From Candidatus Gallispira edinburgensis (GTDB lineage: Bacteria; Bacillota; Clostridia; Lachnospirales; CAG-274): DNA of 62,906 nt. The position numbers and the translations under genes are program-made. The notes under the pieces are model-generated. The model was not told where the DNA came from and searched no databases. It worked only from the letters and a program-made list of their open reading frames with translations. This document shows positions 9,817 through 20,659 of the stretch, one piece after another. Position 1 is the stretch's first letter, and each line of letters opens with the position of its first letter. The DNA is taken from NCBI GenBank assembly GCA_904395805.1, contig CAJFNV010000094.1:1-62906 (forward strand). Reading direction: 5' to 3'.

Positions 9817-9894
9817 TAAAAGCACTTGACTTGAACCCCACTCCAGGTGTTATTATATAATTACAATATTAAAAATATCCGAGGAGGTTATACT

Positions 9895-11010
9895 ATGAAG
9901 AAACTTGGTTTTGGCTTTATGCGTCTGCCTCTTACAGATGCAAATGATCCCGAATCCATTAATTTTGAGGAACTTAACAAAATGGTGGATACATTTATTG
10001 AGAAAGGCTTTACATACTTTGACACAGCCTATATGTACCACAATTATAAAAGTGAATGTGCAATAAAAAAGGCTCTTGTGGACCGTTATCCAAGAGATAG
10101 CTATAAGCTTGCCACAAAAATGCCTACTATGTATTTAAAGGAAAAATCCGACCTTGAAAGAATTTTCAATGAACAGCTTGAAAAAACAGGGGCAGGATAT
10201 TTTGACTATTATCTTATGCACAATTTAGGCGTTGAAAACTATGCCATAGCCGAAAAATTCAACGGCTTTGAATTTATAGCAGATAAAAAGGCAAAGGGGC
10301 TTGTAAAAAATATAGGCTTTTCATACCATGACAATGCCGACCTTCTGGACAAAATACTTACAGAGCATCCCGAAGTTGACTTTGTTCAGCTCCAGATCAA
10401 CTATCTTGACTGGGACAGCCAGAGCATACAGTCAGGCAAATGTTATAATGTTGCTGTTAAACACGGCAAAAAAGTCATTGTTATGGAGCCTGTAAAGGGT
10501 GGTTCCCTTGCAAAGATACCTCCAAAGGCAGAAAAGCTTTTTAAAGACTATGCTCCCAATATGTCTGTACCTTCATGGGCAATACGTTTTGCGGCAAGCC
10601 TTGACAACGTATTTATGGTATTAAGCGGTATGTCAGATTATGAACAGCTTACAGACAACACAAGCTATATGGAGGATTTCAAACCTTTAAATGATGAAGA
10701 ACAGGAAATTGTCAAAAAAGTTGTAAATGTTATAAACGAAAGTATTGAAATTCCTTGTACCGCCTGTCAGTACTGTGTTGAAGGCTGCCCTCAGAATATA
10801 CCTATTCCAAAGTATTTTTCACTTTACAATGCCGATAAGCAGGAAATCGAAAAGGACTTTTCAGTACAGATAAACTATTATGAAAACCTTACAAAGGACT
10901 ATGGCAAGGCATCTGACTGTATTGAGTGCGGACAATGTGAAAGCCACTGTCCTCAGCATATTCATATCATAGATGAATTAAAGAAAGTTGCAAAGTGGTT
11001 TGAGGGCTGA
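9895..11010 (+). CDS. aldo/keto reductase with C-terminal 2[4Fe-4S] ferredoxin domain
   Basis: 371 residues. The start is the ATG at 9895, after GAGGAGG. The N-terminal aldo/keto reductase barrel shows Asp43, Tyr48, Lys75 and His109 in positions fitting the catalytic tetrad. The C-terminus holds two ferredoxin cysteine clusters: Cys288, 291, 294, 298 and Cys342, 345, 348, 352. Such fusions are common in anaerobes and probably move electrons through the clusters to a carbonyl substrate, which cannot be named. It is followed after eight bases by larE, so the two are likely cotranscribed. Confidence 0.9.
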   Translation: MKKLGFGFMRLPLTDANDPESINFEELNKMVDTFIEKGFTYFDTAYMYHNYKSECAIKKALVDRYPRDSYKLATKMPTMYLKEKSDLERIFNEQLEKTGAGYFDYYLMHNLGVENYAIAEKFNGFEFIADKKAKGLVKNIGFSYHDNADLLDKILTEHPEVDFVQLQINYLDWDSQSIQSGKCYNVAVKHGKKVIVMEPVKGGSLAKIPPKAEKLFKDYAPNMSVPSWAIRFAASLDNVFMVLSGMSDYEQLTDNTSYMEDFKPLNDEEQEIVKKVVNVINESIEIPCTACQYCVEGCPQNIPIPKYFSLYNADKQEIEKDFSVQINYYENLTKDYGKASDCIECGQCESHCPQHIHIIDELKKVAKWFEG

Positions 11011-11018
11011 AACTAAAA

Positions 11019-11837
11019 ATGGATAAACAAAAACTTGAACTTTTAAAATCAGAAATTGACTCATATACAGACAATAACATTGTCGTAGCTTTTTCAGGGG
11101 GAGTTGACAGCAGCCTTATATTAAAGCTTGCCTGTGACAGCGCCCGTTTAAAGGGAACAACAGTATATGCCGTCACTATAAGATCCCTCTTTAATTCGGA
11201 GGAAGATGTAATTATATCCAAAAAAACAGCAGCAGAAACAGGTGCAGAACATATTGTAATATATGCAGACAATTTTGAAGAACTGGGAATAGGAAACAAT
11301 CCTCCTGACCGCTGCTACATATGCAAGAAAAATATATTTTCAAAGCTCATGGAAAAAGCGAAGGAATTAAATGCCCCTGTTGTCCTCGACGGAACAAATA
11401 AAGAGGATTTAAACCTTTACCGTCCGGGAATAAAAGCCCTTAAGGAGCTTGGTATATTAAGCCCTCTCGCCGATGCAGGGCTTACAAAAAAAGATGTCAG
11501 AGAAATAGCTGATTATTATAATATTTCCACATCGTCAAGACCATCTGTTCCCTGCTTTGCAACAAGATTTCCCTATAACACAGCTATAACAACCGCTGAT
11601 ATTAAAAAAGTTGAGAAAGGCGAAAACTATCTTAAATCTTTAGGTCTTTACAATGTAAGGCTGAGAATACACGGGAACATAGCAAGAATTGAAGTAGATG
11701 AAGAATATTTCAGCACAATTATTTCAAACAGAGCTGAAATAATTTCAAAGCTTAAATCAATTGGATATGACTATGTAGTTCTTGATCTGGAAGGATTTCG
11801 CTCGGGAAGTATGGATATTAGTTTAAGAAATCAATAA
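11019..11837 (+). CDS. larE: LarE-type ATP-dependent sulfur transferase
   Basis: 272 residues of the PP-loop ATPase superfamily. The nucleotide motif SGGVDSS is near residue 28; RCYICKK lies in the middle, and SVPCFATRFPY carries the cysteine equivalent to the sacrificial cysteine of Lactobacillus LarE. LarE adds sulfur to the pyridinium dicarboxylate precursor of the nickel-pincer cofactor of lactate racemase. Neither larA, larB nor larC is in this neighbourhood, so either they are elsewhere or this homolog has another sulfur-insertion role. It is preceded closely by the ferredoxin-linked reductase. Confidence 0.85.
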   Translation: MDKQKLELLKSEIDSYTDNNIVVAFSGGVDSSLILKLACDSARLKGTTVYAVTIRSLFNSEEDVIISKKTAAETGAEHIVIYADNFEELGIGNNPPDRCYICKKNIFSKLMEKAKELNAPVVLDGTNKEDLNLYRPGIKALKELGILSPLADAGLTKKDVREIADYYNISTSSRPSVPCFATRFPYNTAITTADIKKVEKGENYLKSLGLYNVRLRIHGNIARIEVDEEYFSTIISNRAEIISKLKSIGYDYVVLDLEGFRSGSMDISLRNQ

Positions 11838-11845
11838 AAATTCAG

Positions 11846-11873
11846 CGGCGGCACATGGAATAATATGCCGCCG
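11846..11873. other. GC-rich hairpin between larE and lrgB
   Basis: A stem GCGGCGGCA / TGCCGCCGC lies between the two convergent genes. It lacks a T-run on either side, so it could be a weak terminator or a small repeat. Confidence 0.5.
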
Positions 11874-11914
11874 CCTATACTTAAAGCAGTTTTTATGCTA
11901 TATTAAGCTGAATG

Positions 11915-12601
11915 CTATGCGAATATCTGTATTGCAGCCACAGTAATTATACCTGCCACAGCAATAGAAAGGCTGCTCATTGCCCCTTCAACTTCACCTA
12001 TTTCAAAGGCTTTTGAAGTACCTACGGCATGTGAAGATGTTCCTATTGCTATACCTACGGCAACAGGCTCTGTAATTTTAAATATCTTACATACTCCTCT
12101 GCACATTACATTTCCCACAATACCTGTTACAATAATTGCTGCCGCCGCAAGGGTATCAATGCCACCAAGTTCATCAGCAAGGCTCATACCGATGGCAGTT
12201 GTTATGGACTTTGGCAGCAGGGAAATTTCTATCCCCTTGTCAAGTCCGAACATGAGGCAAAAAAGAGCAACACTTATAAGACTTGCAAAAACTCCCGAAA
12301 TTATTCCGCCCATAACAGCCTTGTAATTTTTTTTAAGCAGATGTATCTGTTCATATAAAGGCACTGCAAGACACACAGTTGCAGGTGTGAGAAGCCAGCT
12401 TAATATTTCAGAACTTTCCCTGTATTTTTCATAATCAATATTAAAAACCAAAAGCACAGCAATAACAAAAACAATTGATATAAGCAGGGGATTTGCTATA
12501 CCTGTTTTTAATTTTTTATTTAAAATCACTCCTATACCATAGCCCACAACACTTACGGCTATTCCCCAGTAGGCACTGTTTTCCAGAATATTATTTATCA
12601 T
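11915..12601 (-). CDS. lrgB: LrgB-family membrane protein
   Basis: 228 residues with several hydrophobic helices and LrgB/CidB signatures, including a stretch near AIGTSSHAVGTSKAFE with the conserved small and polar residues. LrgB works with LrgA; the pair is linked to murein hydrolase control and, in some bacteria, to export of small metabolites such as pyruvate. Its first codons overlap lrgA by 11 bases, which indicates translational coupling. No LytTR-type regulator is adjacent. Confidence 0.9.
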   Translation of the reverse strand: MINNILENSAYWGIAVSVVGYGIGVILNKKLKTGIANPLLISIVFVIAVLLVFNIDYEKYRESSEILSWLLTPATVCLAVPLYEQIHLLKKNYKAVMGGIISGVFASLISVALFCLMFGLDKGIEISLLPKSITTAIGMSLADELGGIDTLAAAAIIVTGIVGNVMCRGVCKIFKITEPVAVGIAIGTSSHAVGTSKAFEIGEVEGAMSSLSIAVAGIITVAAIQIFA

Positions 12602-12950
12602 TTTTACTTTCCTTCTTTATTATAAACTGAGTAACTCTTCCCGAAATAACCATTACAATAATTGTAGTTACAAATACTGTAATCAGCACAGGGAATAATA
12701 CAGGCAGAATCATATCTCCCATTGTCACAAGCTTTGCTCCTGCAGGTATAAACATAAGGGGCATTATCAGTATAAGATACCGGGCACTCTCCTTCACCCA
12801 GTCAAGCCTTATAATGCCCGTAACAAGGAGAAAAAGCATAATAACAAGTCCGTATATACTTGCAGGAACAGGCAAAGGTAAATATCTGTAAAACATTTCC
12901 GCAATAAATGTAATTGCCAGAATTACTCCGAACTGAAAAACATATTTCAT
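12591..12950 (-). CDS. lrgA: LrgA/CidA-family holin-like protein
   Basis: 119 residues with four predicted membrane segments and a charged C-terminal tail. The central segment with VPASIYGLVIMLFLL and LDWVKESA is typical of LrgA/CidA. It is the first gene of a two-gene operon with lrgB. An AGGAGA site precedes the ATG. The next upstream gene is a third of a kilobase or less away on the other side of the AT-rich gap and does not appear related. Confidence 0.9.
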   Translation of the reverse strand: MKYVFQFGVILAITFIAEMFYRYLPLPVPASIYGLVIMLFLLVTGIIRLDWVKESARYLILIMPLMFIPAGAKLVTMGDMILPVLFPVLITVFVTTIIVMVISGRVTQFIIKKESKNDK

Positions 12951-13042
12951 TTACATCATCTCCTAAAAACGCAATAAAGACAGTATACTCCCAAAATATG
13001 TATTTTTCAATCATTTTTTACAAAACCTAATATTTTTAACAA

Positions 13043-13077
13043 TAAAAAAGAGAATTTGCCGGACTGACAAATTCTCT
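13043..13077 (-). terminator. intrinsic terminator of the lipoprotein gene
   Basis: Stem AGAGAATTTG / CAAATTCTCT, followed on the minus strand by TTTTTTATTG. Confidence 0.8.
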
Positions 13078-13098
13078 CTTAATATATTTAACTTATAT

Positions 13099-14514
13099 TT
13101 ATGCAATTACCTGATTAGCCTCAGCCGCAAGCTCACATCCGGGCTGCTTGTCACAGTTTTCATCATATTCATAATAATCATGAACAAAGCCGCACTTGTT
13201 GCAGTAAGCTGTATCTGTATATGCAAAGGTTTCGCCGCAGTCAGGGCATACATAGTCTGCAGATAATGTGTAATCTCCTGAATACAGATCCATCTGGAAA
13301 TCCATAAGCTTGTTAAAAAGCTCAGAATATTCAGCTGAGTTTACTTCATCAAGATTTGTAAAATCATAGCTTTCCGTACTTGCAACAGTATTGACAGCCT
13401 CTATTGTAAAGGCAGTTCCCTCATTATAAGTGCCGGTGTAAACAGCCTTATCAACACGTGTATTGTCAACTGTTGTAATATCGTTTACAAGGTTTATTTT
13501 AAGTGTATCAAATATAGTCTTGTATTCAGGCGAATTAACAGCTTCCTTAAGACCTTCCATAGCCATTATCACATCATCACTGCTTATTTCCATATCCTCA
13601 TAAGTACCGAGAATATCTTCTGTATCACTGCCGTAAATATCCATGCTTGTTGCAAAAACAAGTGCCATATAATCATTTACAAGCTGTGATGCTGACTCAC
13701 TGTGCTGTCTTAAATATGTTGCAAATCTTGTACTTAAATCTGCGAATTCATCTGAATCAAGCTCAAATCTTGTACCGTTTTCTATCCTTGTCACGCAGCC
13801 TGAATCAAAGCCTACAAGAACTTCCTTAACCTGTTCATACATTACCTCAGACTGTTTCTGAAGAGCATTACCTGCCATTGCTGTAGCAACATCTCCGCTT
13901 CCCATACCAGCCATAACATTTTCATATGACATTGAAACATATTCCTTGTCAGCAAAAAATTCATCAAGGGCATTGAAATATTCTCCAAGTGTATATGTGT
14001 CATATATATAGTTTATAGCTCCCAGTGTGTAGAAAAGCTTTTTATCCATATATACCTTGTCGCCTCTGCCATATACATTTCCGCAGTCAAGAGTAATGTT
14101 ATTAAAGCTTACTGTCATATGCTGGTCTGAATAACCATCGTCAAAGTTCATACCGCCCTCTGTATTTACGGAATAGCTGAACATTTTATCCTCGTCAAGA
14201 GCGATCCTTATTTCATTTAAAAATTCATTTAAGAACTCATCTGCATAACTTGAATATGTCTCAGATTCAGGAGAAAAAGAATTTTCATCTATACTTTCAC
14301 CATCATACACCTCTGACATATCACTGGTTATTTCAACTACAGCCTTGCCTAAAACTTCGGGATCTATTGATACCTTTACACTTTGATCAATTGTCGCCGT
14401 ACCCTCCATATCGGTATACATTGACTTGTCAAAATGTTCCTTTTCGATTTCACTGCAGCCTGTGCAGGCAAAAGCAAACACGCAGGAAAGCATAAGTGCA
14501 ATAAATCTTTTCAT
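13099..14514 (-). CDS. secreted lipoprotein with C-terminal zinc ribbon, function unknown
   Basis: 471 residues. The start at 14514 is chosen because AGGAGGAGTG precedes it. The first residues form a lipoprotein signal peptide ending at TGC, with Cys20 or so as the lipidated residue. The long middle part (about 25-420) is acidic and has no motif I recognise. The C-terminus carries a four-cysteine zinc-ribbon-like module (CPDCGETF then CNKCGF), odd for an exported protein. It resembles large hypothetical lipoproteins of Clostridia. It is monocistronic with terminators on both sides. Confidence 0.75.
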   Translation of the reverse strand: MKRFIALMLSCVFAFACTGCSEIEKEHFDKSMYTDMEGTATIDQSVKVSIDPEVLGKAVVEITSDMSEVYDGESIDENSFSPESETYSSYADEFLNEFLNEIRIALDEDKMFSYSVNTEGGMNFDDGYSDQHMTVSFNNITLDCGNVYGRGDKVYMDKKLFYTLGAINYIYDTYTLGEYFNALDEFFADKEYVSMSYENVMAGMGSGDVATAMAGNALQKQSEVMYEQVKEVLVGFDSGCVTRIENGTRFELDSDEFADLSTRFATYLRQHSESASQLVNDYMALVFATSMDIYGSDTEDILGTYEDMEISSDDVIMAMEGLKEAVNSPEYKTIFDTLKINLVNDITTVDNTRVDKAVYTGTYNEGTAFTIEAVNTVASTESYDFTNLDEVNSAEYSELFNKLMDFQMDLYSGDYTLSADYVCPDCGETFAYTDTAYCNKCGFVHDYYEYDENCDKQPGCELAAEANQVIA

Positions 14515-14578
14515 TATAATCACTCCTCCTGATTTCTTATATATAGTATATTTTAAATATATCACAAAAAAGCAAAAA

Positions 14579-14614
14579 AGGGAACTGTATATTTACAACA
14601 GTTTCCCTTTTTAG
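14579..14614. terminator. terminator-like hairpin downstream of the glyA region
   Basis: Arms GGGAACTGT and ACAGTTTCCC are flanked by A-rich and T-rich sequence on the two sides. It probably was the original glyA terminator before the repeat island at 14717-14995 separated it from the present glyA stop. Confidence 0.65.
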
Positions 14615-14664
14615 TAATTTCTTACATATTTATTAATATTTTTTTGTAATATATTAACAACTGA

Positions 14665-14716
14665 TTAGTATAAAGGATACTTTTCAACAAGTTTCTTAAC
14701 TCTTTCAACCGCCTCT
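14665..14716 (-). repeat. duplicated 3' end of glyA
   Basis: These bases nearly repeat the last codons and stop of glyA at 15002-15053. They encode a diverged copy of its C-terminus ending [13 protein letters not shown]. The rest of the frame reaching 14868 is repeat DNA, so this is a gene fragment, not a gene. Confidence 0.85.
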
Positions 14717-14995
14717 TCTATGCCTCCCTTGCCTAAAGGGCTGGTCGCATTGCTTTGCAAGTAACTAAGGCTCCCTTGCCTAAAGGGAGCTGTCAAGCGT
14801 AAGCTTGACTGAGGGATTCCTTCTTTGCAATACTGCTCGCCTAAGCATCCAAGGAGCTGGCTGTTCAAATCAGTGAAGCTGATTTGAACAGACTGAGGAA
14901 TTTTTTCCTAACTGCTTCAACTTAGCAAATGCTTGCATTTGCGGTATTTATTTGCATCGAATTTTTTAAGTCTATGACTTCACTTTGTAACTAAA
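14717..14995. repeat. interspersed hairpin repeat island
   Basis: Contains two units beginning CCCTTGCCTAAAGGG, a TCAAGCGTAAGCTTGA hairpin, and a module (14852-14943) with CTGTTCAAATCAGTGAAGC. The last module is nearly identical to 20767-20859 in the glycosyltransferase gap. This resembles the MITE-like intergenic repeats common in gut Clostridia. There is no coding capacity of note. Confidence 0.8.
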
Positions 14996-15001
14996 TCCGA
15001 A

Positions 15002-16237
15002 TTAATACAAAGGATACTTTTCAACAAGTTTCTTAACTCTTTCAGCAGCCTCTGCCTTATTGCCTTCAAAATCTTTTGCAACAAGGGCAATAATATCTGC
15101 AATTTCAACCATATCCTCTTCAACCATACCTCTTGTTGTAACAGCAGGAGTACCAAGTCTGATACCGCTTGCAATACCCGGCTTTTCAGGATCAAACGGT
15201 ATAGCATTCTTGTTGCATGTTACACCTACTTCATCAAGATCATGTTCAAGCTCCTTGCCTGTAATGTGCATTGGTCTTAAATCAACAAGCATAAGATGAT
15301 TGTCAGTACCTCCCGATACAATGTTAAAGCCGTTTTCAATAAGTCTTTCACTTAAAACCTTTGCATTGGCAACAACCTGCTTTGCATATTCCTTAAATTC
15401 AGGCTTTAAAGCTTCACCAAGACAAACAGCCTTAGCAGCAATAACGTGCATTAAAGGACCGCCCTGTATTCCGGGGAATACAGCCTTGTCAATAATCTTT
15501 GCATGCTCTTCCTTGCAGAGAATAAGACCGCCTCTTGGTCCTCTTAAAGTCTTGTGAGTAGTTGTAGTTACGAAATCAGCATAAGGAACTGGATTTGGAT
15601 GTAAACCTGCAGCCACAAGACCTGCAATATGAGCCATATCTACCATAAGATAAGCTCCAACTTCCTTAGCAACATCGCTGAAGAACTTAAAGTCGATTAT
15701 TCTTGAATAAGCACTTGCACCTGCAATAATTAACTTTGGCTTATGCTCATGAGCAAGACGTCTTACTTCTTCATAATCAATAGTACCGTCATTCTCCTTT
15801 ACACCGTAAGGAATAATGTTGTACTGCTTACCGCTCATATTTACAGGTGAACCATGAGTTAAATGTCCGCCGTGGGCAAGATTCATACCAAGTACGGTAT
15901 CACCGGGCTTTAATACAGCAAAGAATACTGCCATATTTGCCTGAGCACCTGAATGTGGCTGAACATTTGCATGCTCTGCACCAAAAAGCTTGCAAGCTCT
16001 TTCTCTTGCAATATCTTCAACTATATCCACCTTTTCACATCCGCCGTAATATCTCTTTCCCGGATAACCCTCTGCATACTTGTTGGTAAGAGGTGAACCC
16101 ATAGCAGCCATAACAGCCTTTGAAACAAAGTTTTCTGAAGCTATAAGCTCAATATTGTTTCTCTGTCTTGTAAGCTCGGCATTAATGGCATCTGCAACAG
16201 CAGGATCCACATTTTTGATTTCGTCAAAATCGTACAT
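15002..16237 (-). CDS. glyA: serine hydroxymethyltransferase
   Basis: 411 residues, standard for the family. It converts serine and tetrahydrofolate to glycine and methylene-tetrahydrofolate with pyridoxal phosphate. The PLP-binding lysine sits in [15 protein letters not shown], and the N-terminal substrate-binding segment IELIASENF is intact. The start is the ATG at 16237 after CGGAGGTG; an ATG four codons upstream lacks a site. The gene is complete, although a diverged copy of its last codons lies downstream at 14665. Confidence 0.97.
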   Translation of the reverse strand: MYDFDEIKNVDPAVADAINAELTRQRNNIELIASENFVSKAVMAAMGSPLTNKYAEGYPGKRYYGGCEKVDIVEDIARERACKLFGAEHANVQPHSGAQANMAVFFAVLKPGDTVLGMNLAHGGHLTHGSPVNMSGKQYNIIPYGVKENDGTIDYEEVRRLAHEHKPKLIIAGASAYSRIIDFKFFSDVAKEVGAYLMVDMAHIAGLVAAGLHPNPVPYADFVTTTTHKTLRGPRGGLILCKEEHAKIIDKAVFPGIQGGPLMHVIAAKAVCLGEALKPEFKEYAKQVVANAKVLSERLIENGFNIVSGGTDNHLMLVDLRPMHITGKELEHDLDEVGVTCNKNAIPFDPEKPGIASGIRLGTPAVTTRGMVEEDMVEIADIIALVAKDFEGNKAEAAERVKKLVEKYPLY

Positions 16238-16387
16238 TATATAAAGCACCTCCGTAAATAATAAACTTTATAATATATTTCTTTACTTAAATATAATTAC
16301 ATAGTATAACAAATTCATCTCAATGTCAAACATTTTATTCAACTAAATTTTTAAGAAAAAACTCGTAAAAAAAATTATTAAAAACTA

Positions 16388-16416
16388 TTGACAAAGTTTG
16401 GATAGTATGTTATATT
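16388..16416 (+). promoter_or_regulatory. sigma-A promoter of groESL
   Basis: TTGACA (16388-16393), a 17-bp spacer and TATATT (16411-16416), placed just upstream of the CIRCE element. Confidence 0.85.
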
Positions 16417-16427
16417 ATAACCATGGT

Positions 16428-16454
16428 TTAGCACTCGATAGATATGAGTGCTAA
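16428..16454 (+). promoter_or_regulatory. CIRCE operator (HrcA site)
   Basis: TTAGCACTC, nine bases, then GAGTGCTAA: an exact match to the CIRCE inverted repeat bound by HrcA. It overlaps the expected transcription start of groESL, so the operon should be repressed by HrcA and induced by heat or misfolded protein. hrcA itself is not in the window. Confidence 0.97.
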
Positions 16455-16498
16455 CAAACCGGAGAAATATCATTTATAATATAAGGAGGAATTGTATT

Positions 16499-16783
16499 AT
16501 GAGTTTAAGACCATTAGGCGACAGAGTTGTATTAAAGCAGTTGGAAGCTGAAGAAACTACAAAGGGCGGTATCATTCTTACCACTCAGTCAAAGGAAAAG
16601 CCACAGGAAGCAGAAGTTATTGCTGTTGGTCCGGGCGCTGTTGTTGACGGCAAGTTAGTTCCTATGGAAGTTAAGGTAGGCGAAAAGGTTATTTACTCTA
16701 AATACGCCGGTACAGAAGTTAAATTAGATGAGGAAGAATACATTGTTGTTAAGCAGGGAGATATTCTTGCTGTAGTAGAATAA
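16499..16783 (+). CDS. groES: co-chaperonin GroES
   Basis: 94 residues, the normal GroES length. It forms the heptameric lid of the GroEL chamber. The N-terminus LRPLGDRVVLKQ and the mobile loop KGGIILTTQSKEKP are typical, as is the C-terminal VVKQGDILAVVE. The start at 16499 follows AAGGAGG. groEL begins about 40 bases downstream in the same operon. Confidence 0.98.
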   Translation: MSLRPLGDRVVLKQLEAEETTKGGIILTTQSKEKPQEAEVIAVGPGAVVDGKLVPMEVKVGEKVIYSKYAGTEVKLDEEEYIVVKQGDILAVVE

Positions 16784-16794
16784 TTAAATAATAA

Positions 16795-18444
<1,650 letters not shown>

Positions 18445-18447
<3 letters not shown>

Positions 18448-18600
18448 CATACCGTAACGCAATGAGAGAAAGCTAGCTTTCTCTCATGCGTCAGGTATGT
18501 TATCGAGTTTTTTTGTTTGAAAGCGTTAGCTTTCACTTGCATTAGCAAGTAAATATGCGTAAGCATATTTAAAACAAAAAAATGAGATATTCCTAAATGT
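18445..18600 (+). repeat. nested palindromes after groEL (operon end structure)
   Basis: The outer arms TAACATACC and GGTATGTTA enclose a perfect palindrome around GAGAGAAAGCTAGCTTTC (18462-18483) and are followed by TTTTTTTG. Further hairpins follow: GAAAGCGTTAGCTTTC, ACTTGCATTAGCAAGT, and AAATATGCGTAAGCATATTT. The first probably terminates groESL; the rest resemble the interspersed repeats elsewhere in the window. Confidence 0.7.
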
Positions 18601-18663
18601 AACGTAAAACTATTGCAACACAATCAAAAAACAGCTTTGCTGTTTTCTGAAACAATAAAAAAT

Positions 18664-18697
18664 GGGGTTATTTCAACTTTGAAATAACCCCTGTTTT
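18664..18697 (+). terminator. terminator-like hairpin before the MIF-like gene
   Basis: Arms GGGGTTATTTCA and TGAAATAACCCC with a short loop, followed by TGTTTTAAT. Confidence 0.65.
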
Positions 18698-18728
18698 AAT
18701 ATAAAACGATTTATAAGGAGAACACTTT

Positions 18729-19073
18729 ATGCCATTTATAAACACAAAAATCAACACAAAACTTACAAAAGAGCAGAGAGACACAATAAAAACAAAGCTT
18801 GGTCAGGCGATCACAACCATTCCCGGAAAAAGCGAAGCATGGCTTATGGTAGGCTTTGAAGAAAACGTTCCCCTTTACTTTAAAGGCAGCGATGAAGGAA
18901 CAATAGCCTTTATTGAAGTAAAGGTATACGGCAAGGCTTCACCTTCTGTATTCAATACTCTTACAGGAAAAATATGCGACATTTATTCAGAGGTCCTTGG
19001 TATGGATGCTTCTAAAATTTATGTTAAATATGAAGAGGTTGAAAACTGGGGCTGGAACGGCAGTAATTTTTAA
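18729..19073 (+). CDS. MIF-like phenylpyruvate tautomerase
   Basis: 114 residues, the length of the macrophage migration inhibitory factor family. Pro2 after the initiator methionine (MPFINTKIN) is the expected catalytic base. The C-terminal NWGWNGSNF matches the NxxF ending of MIF proteins. The family tautomerises phenylpyruvate-like keto acids; bacterial copies are of uncertain physiological role, and in host-associated bacteria may mimic host MIF. AAGGAGA precedes the ATG. It is monocistronic between two hairpins. Confidence 0.88.
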   Translation: MPFINTKINTKLTKEQRDTIKTKLGQAITTIPGKSEAWLMVGFEENVPLYFKGSDEGTIAFIEVKVYGKASPSVFNTLTGKICDIYSEVLGMDASKIYVKYEEVENWGWNGSNF

Positions 19074-19090
19074 TCAAACAGCAAGACTTT

Positions 19091-19125
19091 AAAAAGCTTC
19101 CTTTCACAACAAAAGGAAGCTTTTT
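19091..19125. terminator. bidirectional terminator
   Basis: Stem AAAAAGCTTCCTTT / AAAGGAAGCTTTTT lies between convergent genes (the MIF-like gene and a glycosyltransferase). Confidence 0.85.
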
Positions 19126-19130
19126 AACTC

Positions 19131-20513
19131 TTATCTCTCCGCCCTTGCCCATGGATCAAACACTATTTCATACCCATGCTTTCTCATTCTCTTACACATA
19201 TCAATTACCTTGTCGTCCTCCCACAGGTTATCTTCAAAATACATCATATTTTCAAGGACAGACTTTCTGATACCGAAAAACTGACATGGTATATAATCAG
19301 CTCTCTGAGCATATTTCAGTCTTTTCATATATCCGTCGCTTATCTCAGGCGTGCCTGCATATTCCGAATACATTCTGCCGCCCTTTTCACTAAGTGTAGC
19401 ATACTGTATTTTACCGTTTTTTATGACCATACCCCCGACCATGCCCACATTTTCAAGCTGGAGTATCTGACATATTTCATTTACTGCCTCTGCATGAAAT
19501 TTCAAATCAGGCTTTGCAACTATAATATACTCATTTGTGACACCCTTAATGTTTTCAATGTTATTTATAATTGCAGGCTTTACAAGACACTTATATTTTA
19601 CCCTGTAAACAGAAGCATTGGGGACTGCAATTTCCACAGTTCCGCTTATTTTCATTCTGTTCAAATGACTTTCCACAGCCATTACCCCTGTTGTAAGACA
19701 GTAAGGCTTTGCCTCTATATCACTTGCCACAGAATTTCTGTGGACCCTCCAGTAATAAAGTACCCTGGGAATATGATAAATATTTTCGGCAATTTCACAA
19801 AGCCTTAATATCAGATCGTGGTCCTGACTTCCGTCAAATCCTCTTCTGAATCCTCCTACTTTGTCAAAAAGAGCCTTCTTAAAAACAGATAAATGACAAA
19901 TATAATTATTGCCTCTTAAATTAAATATTGAAAACTCATCTTTAAAATGAATAATATCAGGATTATTTACACTCTTTGAAAAGCTTGCCTCGTCACTGTA
20001 AATATAATCGGCACCCTTGTCAATTGCAAGCCTTACTTCATAAAGGGCATCGGGAGAAAGTACATCATCATGGTCAAGAAGAGCAATATACTCCCCCGTT
20101 GCAAGTGAACAGGCAGCATTGCTGTTGTCCACAATACCCCCGTTTATATTAAGCTTAACATACTTTATCCTCTTGTCATTTATTCCTCTTATTATGCTTT
20201 CAATATATCTGTAATTGCTTGTACTTCCGTCGGCAATGCAAAGCTCCCAGTCTGAATAAGTCTGGTTTAATACGGACATAAGCATTTCTTCAAGCATTTT
20301 TCTCTCAGTATTGTACACGGGAACACATATGCTGATTTTTACAGCCCTGTCAAACTTCTCACGGCTCTGCCTTTCAAGTCCCTCTTCACTGAGCACATTT
20401 TCCCTCATGTATCTGTCAGTTTCAATTTTATACCTGATTCTTTCTCTTAATTTAACGGTAAGAGCCTTGAACCCCTTGTCCCTTCCGTAATCCATTATTT
20501 TTTTTATGATCAT
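19131..20513 (-). CDS. family 2 glycosyltransferase
   Basis: About 460 residues. After a charged N-terminal segment of about 50 residues comes a GT-A domain: ISICVPVYNTERKMLEEML, ending with the DHDD metal-binding motif (ALLDHDDVLSPDAL) and the RGFDGSQDHDLILRL acceptor region. A second half contains a further GT-like segment (GGMVIKNGKIQYA). It probably builds a rhamnan or other cell-wall polysaccharide. The start is at 20513, after AAAGAGGTAAG. It faces the same way as the two other glycosyltransferases but is separated from them by a repeat island. Confidence 0.88.
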   Translation of the reverse strand: MIIKKIMDYGRDKGFKALTVKLRERIRYKIETDRYMRENVLSEEGLERQSREKFDRAVKISICVPVYNTERKMLEEMLMSVLNQTYSDWELCIADGSTSNYRYIESIIRGINDKRIKYVKLNINGGIVDNSNAACSLATGEYIALLDHDDVLSPDALYEVRLAIDKGADYIYSDEASFSKSVNNPDIIHFKDEFSIFNLRGNNYICHLSVFKKALFDKVGGFRRGFDGSQDHDLILRLCEIAENIYHIPRVLYYWRVHRNSVASDIEAKPYCLTTGVMAVESHLNRMKISGTVEIAVPNASVYRVKYKCLVKPAIINNIENIKGVTNEYIIVAKPDLKFHAEAVNEICQILQLENVGMVGGMVIKNGKIQYATLSEKGGRMYSEYAGTPEISDGYMKRLKYAQRADYIPCQFFGIRKSVLENMMYFEDNLWEDDKVIDMCKRMRKHGYEIVFDPWARAER

Positions 20514-20659
20514 TGCTCTTACCTCTTTCAAATTATTTTTCAGTAAATATGATTTACAATAACTTACAGAAACTGTCACAAAATAACTGATAATTCTCTT
20601 TAACTGCCCAATTCCGGTTTACTGCATCACCCCCTAACAACACCTTAACATTTCCAACC

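Noticed and set aside
9895-11010. A start at 9847 for the aldo/keto reductase
   Set aside because: The extra N-terminal residues lie upstream of the GAGGAGG site, which points to the ATG at 9895.
11846-11873. A terminator for larE
   Set aside because: The stem is strong but no T-run follows on either strand, so it is listed only as a hairpin.
14665-14868. A 67-codon minus-strand reading frame
   Set aside because: Only its last codons match glyA; the rest is hairpin-repeat DNA and there is no ribosome site. It is a duplicated gene tail, not a gene.
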